The notes beneath the pieces were generated by a model. It saw nothing but the letters and a program-made list of their open reading frames with translations, did not search any database and was not told the origin of the DNA. A program made the position numbers and the translations under genes. Shown here in pieces: positions 60,201 through 64,000 of a DNA stretch of 64,000 nucleotides. The DNA is taken from contig NC_135262.1 in the NCBI RefSeq assembly GCF_964204865.1, positions 4,154,001 to 4,218,000 on the forward strand, written 5' to 3'. Each line of letters starts with the position of its first letter. Within the stretch, counting starts at the first letter, position 1. The stretch comes from Styela clava (Eukaryota; Chordata; Ascidiacea; Stolidobranchia; Styelidae).

Positions 60201-62939
60201 GAAGCAGTGCCATAAGGATCGAGATCTATGACATCAAAAGCAGCCTTTCTTCCAGCTTTATGATTGTACATGAGAATGCTGGAATGTATACAAATTTTCT
60301 ATCAACAATTGACTAATACGAGTAAAATTTTTCTTCTCTTTTTATATTACTATTTTAATATTTTTCATTTTCGGCAAAATATATCCGAATTTGCACCGAA
60401 TGTTTTCAGGAAGTATACTTGGAGCTTGGGCAGTATATTTAAAAGTTTCTCCCAATTTATCTATGTAGCGTTTTTTCCGGCTAATAAGTCCATCTGGGAA
60501 ATAGGACAAAGCCGTTTCATCAACATATTATCAACAAGGTTTTTGAACAAAAAATACTTTGGCCTCACTACCTGTTATTTATAACTTATTGTTAGCTAGT
60601 TATTTTTGAGCTGGGGCGCGAGGCTTGATAAATTCCAAAAAGGGGGCGTGGCTTAGAAGGTTTGAGAACCACTGTACTAGATTGGCCAACAGCTGCTTGT
60701 AAAATGCCTTGCTCAGAGAAAAAGGCATGAATGAACGTAGTATAAGAAAATTTGTTACCTGGCATCATCTTCGTTGGCTGTTACCAGATTTTGTACATTA
60801 TTGTGTTCAATATTTCTTTGAATTGCTTCAACTGCACTTTTCGAAAGATCATTTGCAATTATTTCTTTGACTCCAGGCACCTCTTTAGCAAGTCGAACAG
60901 ACCGTAGACCAGTTGCTGATAGGGCTTCCAGTATTCTGATACCTTCCTGTAAAATAAGGATTAAAATATGACAGCACATTGAACAATACATCCAGTTTCC
61001 ATGGTTACCTTGATTGATGACGCTTGTCATACATGAAAGAGCGTCTCAGAATTCACCATGGAGCCTATTTTTTATTTAATTATTTTCATGCTGTTTCAGA
61101 CCCCATCTAGAGTGTCTCTACTCGAAAACCAGTATTTTGGCGTCTCCCTACACCCTGGAATGCTATTCTTATTTTATTCTACACTGTATGTTATTTCAAG
61201 TACATTAAGTATCTTAAGCATTGATGGAAAATAAATTACTGATTATGCAAGGTTCCCAACATATTTATGTTCCCAAAAAAATATTCATAAAAAGTGATTT
61301 AGTCAGCTAAATTCCAACACTTCACCACTAACAGTTTCGCATACAACAAATAAATAACCAGGTCATATTAGAAGCTTTTATAGCTGCAGGAACATAATGA
61401 TTTTCCACATTGCATTCAAAAATAATAATTATTGAAATGCACTTTAAATATCTGATAATAAATCAAACAACATGAACTATTTAATCGCAAATATAAATGC
61501 TTCATACCTCACATTTTTCACCAGGATAAACTTTCCTCCTTCCTCCATTTTCATCGTTGAGTTGAACAATATTTTTTGCATCTTTGTGATATTCTACAGC
61601 TAGGAATACATGGATGTTATTAAAACAAGAGAGCTATGCTCGAATATATAATCAAACGACAACTGCGTTAACAGCAAACTTCTGACTAAAAGTGAAATGA
61701 ATTGTACCCAATGCCATATAAAGTGTTCCCATATAAATACTTCGAATAACGAGCAATCGTCATAGCAAAGTTACGGTACTCAAATAGTGTGTGTCTTCCA
61801 GGTTAAGGTTAGGCCATAATTTTATTCCAATTTTTCTTATTTTGGTTCCATTACGAGTTCGGGGACTCTCTGTGTTAGCCAAGTGAATATACTCCCTGCC
61901 TAAAGACTTCCGTCCCTTTACATAATTTGATGTAAAGTAGACGAACAAAATTAGTTACCTCCATATTGGTATGCACATTTCTGGAGCACCAAAGTTATAT
62001 TCAATGCAATATGAAAATTACAATCATGGACATCTACTTTTTACACCAAATCACAATATAAAATACCCCGCAGCAGTTTACCTTCAATGTCTTTCTTATT
62101 GAGTTCTTCCTTTGCAAATTCTGTTATTGCAGCAATCCTGTAATAATATTAGTTTATTGCTTGTTTATTTGTACATATTCTGTTTCTAGAAATTTCAACG
62201 AATTTCCATTGCTGTCTGAAAAGGCAATTAAACTTCATTGCCTTTCGCAACGACCTAGGATAGGATAGGATTTACATATTTATCCCCGGAGAGAGGAAAG
62301 TCAATAAGACGGCTTATCCATATGGCGAACCACAGCCTCTCGTCCGGTTACCATTCCAAGTCGGGTTTGGGATTAGTTATATTGTTTGTTTTCGGAAGCA
62401 TGGACTTGGCGGTGGAGGAAGCTGTAACCGACCAGCGGTTACGTGAACCACCCAACGACGGCGAGGAGTCCAGCAATCCTCTCGCACATAACCATCCCTG
62501 CATGGGATTCGAACCTGCGAACCCACGCAGAGTAATTAGAGGTGCGGTGGCGAGCGTATTCCTAACGCTTAGCCCGTTGAGCCACACCGCCGCGCCAATG
62601 TGTGTGACCTACATGTGTAAGGCAGCATTTTCAGCTCTTACAAATAGGATGACAAAATACAGGTCGGGATTTCCCGTAGAATCGAACCTTTGAGTTTGCT
62701 GCTCGTCACAAATTGCTCAGAGAATTGATAAATTGTGCAGTGAAAAGCAACCTCATCCATCACATCACATGAGTTTGGAGAATGACTTACGTGATATCTC
62801 TGTTAAACTCCTGAACATTGTTATAAAATACATTATTTGAATTTTCACAAAGAATCCTTGCTTTTCCTTCCGTTATCTCTTTGAAACTTGGAGATGATGC
62901 TTCAATATCAATATCTTGGTTCTCCACCTTCACATCCAT
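54139..62939 (-). CDS. TRMT1: TRMT1, tRNA (guanine26-N2)-dimethyltransferase
   Basis: Uses S-adenosylmethionine to make dimethylguanosine at tRNA position 26. Fourteen coding exons: 62939-62791, 62137-62082, 61599-61508, 60946-60759, 60278-60160, 59709-59597, 59143-58995, 58384-58301, 57570-57501, 57233-57099, 56233-56148, 55492-55384, 54631-54429, then 54349 onward. Phases all agree. Read to the stop at 54139 the product has 587 residues (human about 659). Markers in order: [28 protein letters not shown] and IIANDLS (cofactor-binding Rossmann fold), [19 protein letters not shown] (catalytic), [25 protein letters not shown], zinc-type CGGC and [22 protein letters not shown], and [12 protein letters not shown]. 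The C-terminal CCCH finger of vertebrate TRMT1 is not seen. The last exon may instead end at a donor, GATG|GTATGTG (54237). The start ATG follows an acceptor AG by two bases; an upstream exon with a mitochondrial presequence cannot be excluded. Confidence 0.95.
54766..54960 (+). repeat. Family G repeat
   Basis: Starts ATATAGGGTGTCTATCAT; contains TTACAATTTCAATTTTATTA, CAACCAGGTTTGTTGTTTCT and ATATATGGTATCGATAAATT. TRMT1 intron. Confidence 0.7.
55101..55240 (+). mobile_element. SINE 3' fragment
   Basis: AACTGGCTAACCAATCCCAA, GAGAAGCCGTGGTTCGCCAC, GCCGTCTTATCGAC and GGGCTAAATATGTAGATCC. TRMT1 intron. Confidence 0.7.
55768..55886. mobile_element. Short palindromic element related to family T
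   Basis: GGTGCTCCCGAAGTATTCGT at the left is mirrored by GTACGAATACTTCCGGAGCG at the right; AGTATGTGTACCAGGTTAGG lies between. Confidence 0.7.
56824..57049. mobile_element. MITE with about 70-bp inverted ends
   Basis: The left end CTCCCGAAGTATGTGAACCA, AGATGG and GGAACGTAGTATGTGTGCC is mirrored by the right end, which reads inverted as CTCCCAAAGTATGCGAACCA, AGATGGC and GGAACGTAGTATGTGTACC. Similar to the element at 37866-38105. Intron of TRMT1, ending about 50 bp from an exon. Confidence 0.8.
58446..58646 (+). mobile_element. Family T short repeat
   Basis: From CTTCAGAAGTGTGTGTACC to CTGGTACACATACTACAGG, about 60 bp upstream of the TRMT1 exon at 58384. Confidence 0.8.
60590..60680. repeat. 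hAT-like repeat end
   Basis: GTTAGCTAGTTATTTTTGAG and GGTTTGAGAACCACTGTAC are the inverted counterpart of 49058-49140. Confidence 0.55.
61768..61992 (-). mobile_element. Family T short repeat
   Basis: Inverted copy, from AGTGTGTGTCTTCCAGGTTA to TGCACATTTCTGGAGCACC. TRMT1 intron. Confidence 0.8.
62261..62596 (-). mobile_element. Intact tRNA-derived SINE, reference copy
   Basis: Read on the minus strand it starts with a tRNA-like head containing a consensus A box TGGCTCAACGG (62574-62584) and B box GGTTCGAATCC (62505-62515), the pol III internal promoter. A body (AGGATTGCTGGACTCCTCGC, GGTTCACGTAACCGCTGGTC) and a tail ending TAAATATGTAAATCCTATCC follow. Best-preserved of about ten copies in the window. 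Long frames on both strands here are SINE frames. Confidence 0.9.
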
Positions 62940-62941
62940 GT

Positions 62942-64000
62942 CTGGAAATAACTATTTTTTTTAAAAGAAATTGAAGTGCATTGGAATTTTTATAGAAAGT
63001 GATTTTTTCACTATCCAATTTTTCAATGTAGTATGATAATGACTTTCAAATTGTAATAAGTTAGCCTTTTAGGAATTTTTTATCTATTAAAGAATTTCCC
63101 TGTGTACTCAAGCATTGTGTACAAAAGGGTGGAGGCTCAATCAAAGCAAGTTGCTGCCTTGCGCTAATTGGGAATTTGTCATTCAAGCTGAAACAATTGC
63201 AAGTCCCTAACTCATGCTTGAATGAGGTTCAATCGATTAACACACCTTCCACTCTAAGTTGAACACTCACTGCTCCACTCAAACCTGGCATGTCAAATCA
63301 CAAATGCAAACATAGCAACATGCTCTTGTCACATGACTACTTCACTACATTTTCTCCATGGAGATGCTAATTTTTTTTTGGTTTTGTGTGCACATTTGTG
63401 TAAACATACTTTTAGGAAACAAGAAACTTCCAGCAAATACTTTCATTATAGGCAAACTACAACAGTTAAATTTCGCAAACCTGAATTAGCTCTTACGAAG
63501 ATTCTTCTTGCGAGCAAAACAATGTTGAATTGACATCCAAAACTGGGCAGCTTTGACAATGTTATCATGAACAAGCACGCTCTTTAGGCTTAATTAGGAA
63601 TCTAATTTAAAACAAACAAATGGCCTTGTTAAAAGACTTACAAAATAGTATTAGAGCACACTGTCACATGAGAACCAAAGTGGCACAAATTATGACAAAA
63701 GTTGAGAGTAGCAAATAAGCTAATTGGAATGATAATGCTTTGACAAACAAACCAACTGACCAGATCTCTGCATTTTAATATTCATAACACTCTGTAAGGC
63801 TCGCTTGAGCAATAACCGAAAGACCGATGCAGGAGGGCACATTGACATAACCGCATGTTTGCTCTTAATCGAGGGGTCTTTAACACTTGGAGAAATTATA
63901 AATTGTTACAGCAAGTGGGATGTAAACTATCTTATCTGATACTCAATGAAGTGTAGTACACACTTCATTCTTTTAGTGGTACTACTGTTCTGAATGGAAA
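62942..64000. other. Upstream flank of TRMT1, no gene seen
   Basis: No recognisable exon on either strand. It must hold the TRMT1 upstream exon or promoter if the acceptor at 62943/62942 is used in cis. The frame at 63333-63533 has no motif. Confidence 0.4.

Noticed and set aside
62505-62584. tRNA gene from A and B boxes
   Set aside because: The boxes belong to the SINE head; the sequence does not close into a tRNA cloverleaf and is followed by the SINE body.
62322-62693. ORF beginning [15 protein letters not shown], with look-alikes at 17131-17502 and 53894-54232
   Set aside because: These are reading frames of the tRNA-derived SINE; the three similar proteins simply reflect repeat copies.

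Overview
The window is animal nuclear DNA: AT-rich, with intron-split protein genes, canonical GT/AG splice sites, tRNA-derived SINEs and many short DNA transposons. The proteins are clearly animal. The receptor gene resembles vertebrate LRP3/LRP12 closely around its membrane segment. Two intronless genes sit 5 bp apart, head to tail. I infer an invertebrate chordate, most likely a tunicate (ascidian), where operons and spliced-leader trans-splicing are known. The species cannot be fixed from the sequence alone.

Region by region: (1) 1-7955, minus strand: ten coding exons of RFWD3, running off the left edge. (2) 8000-12650: repeats, no gene seen. (3) 12651-15995, minus: EIF5B in one uninterrupted exon, with a candidate non-coding 5' exon near 17.7-17.8 kb. 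(4) 16-27 kb: repeat-rich, with a possible THAP-domain remnant between two diverged inverted repeats. (5) 27295-43922, minus: a 15-exon CUB/LDLa transmembrane receptor of the LRP3/LRP12 family. (6) 43.9-44.5 kb: a divergent promoter with two perfect CRE palindromes. (7) 44545-46121, plus: TM2D2 and IGBP1, 5 bp apart. (8) 48163-50759, plus: TEDC2 in two exons. (9) 51-54 kb: repeats. (10) 54139-62939, minus: TRMT1 in 14 exons, with a last exon that either splices onward or reads into a SINE. (11) 63-64 kb: no gene seen.

Most of the genes are housekeeping: DNA-damage ubiquitin ligase, translation initiation GTPase, PP2A-family phosphatase chaperone, centriole assembly and tRNA modification. They do not form one pathway. 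For RFWD3, the receptor, TEDC2 and TRMT1 I checked the exon joins by hand; reading phases agree at every junction listed. Homology statements come from recognising family motifs by eye, with no database search.
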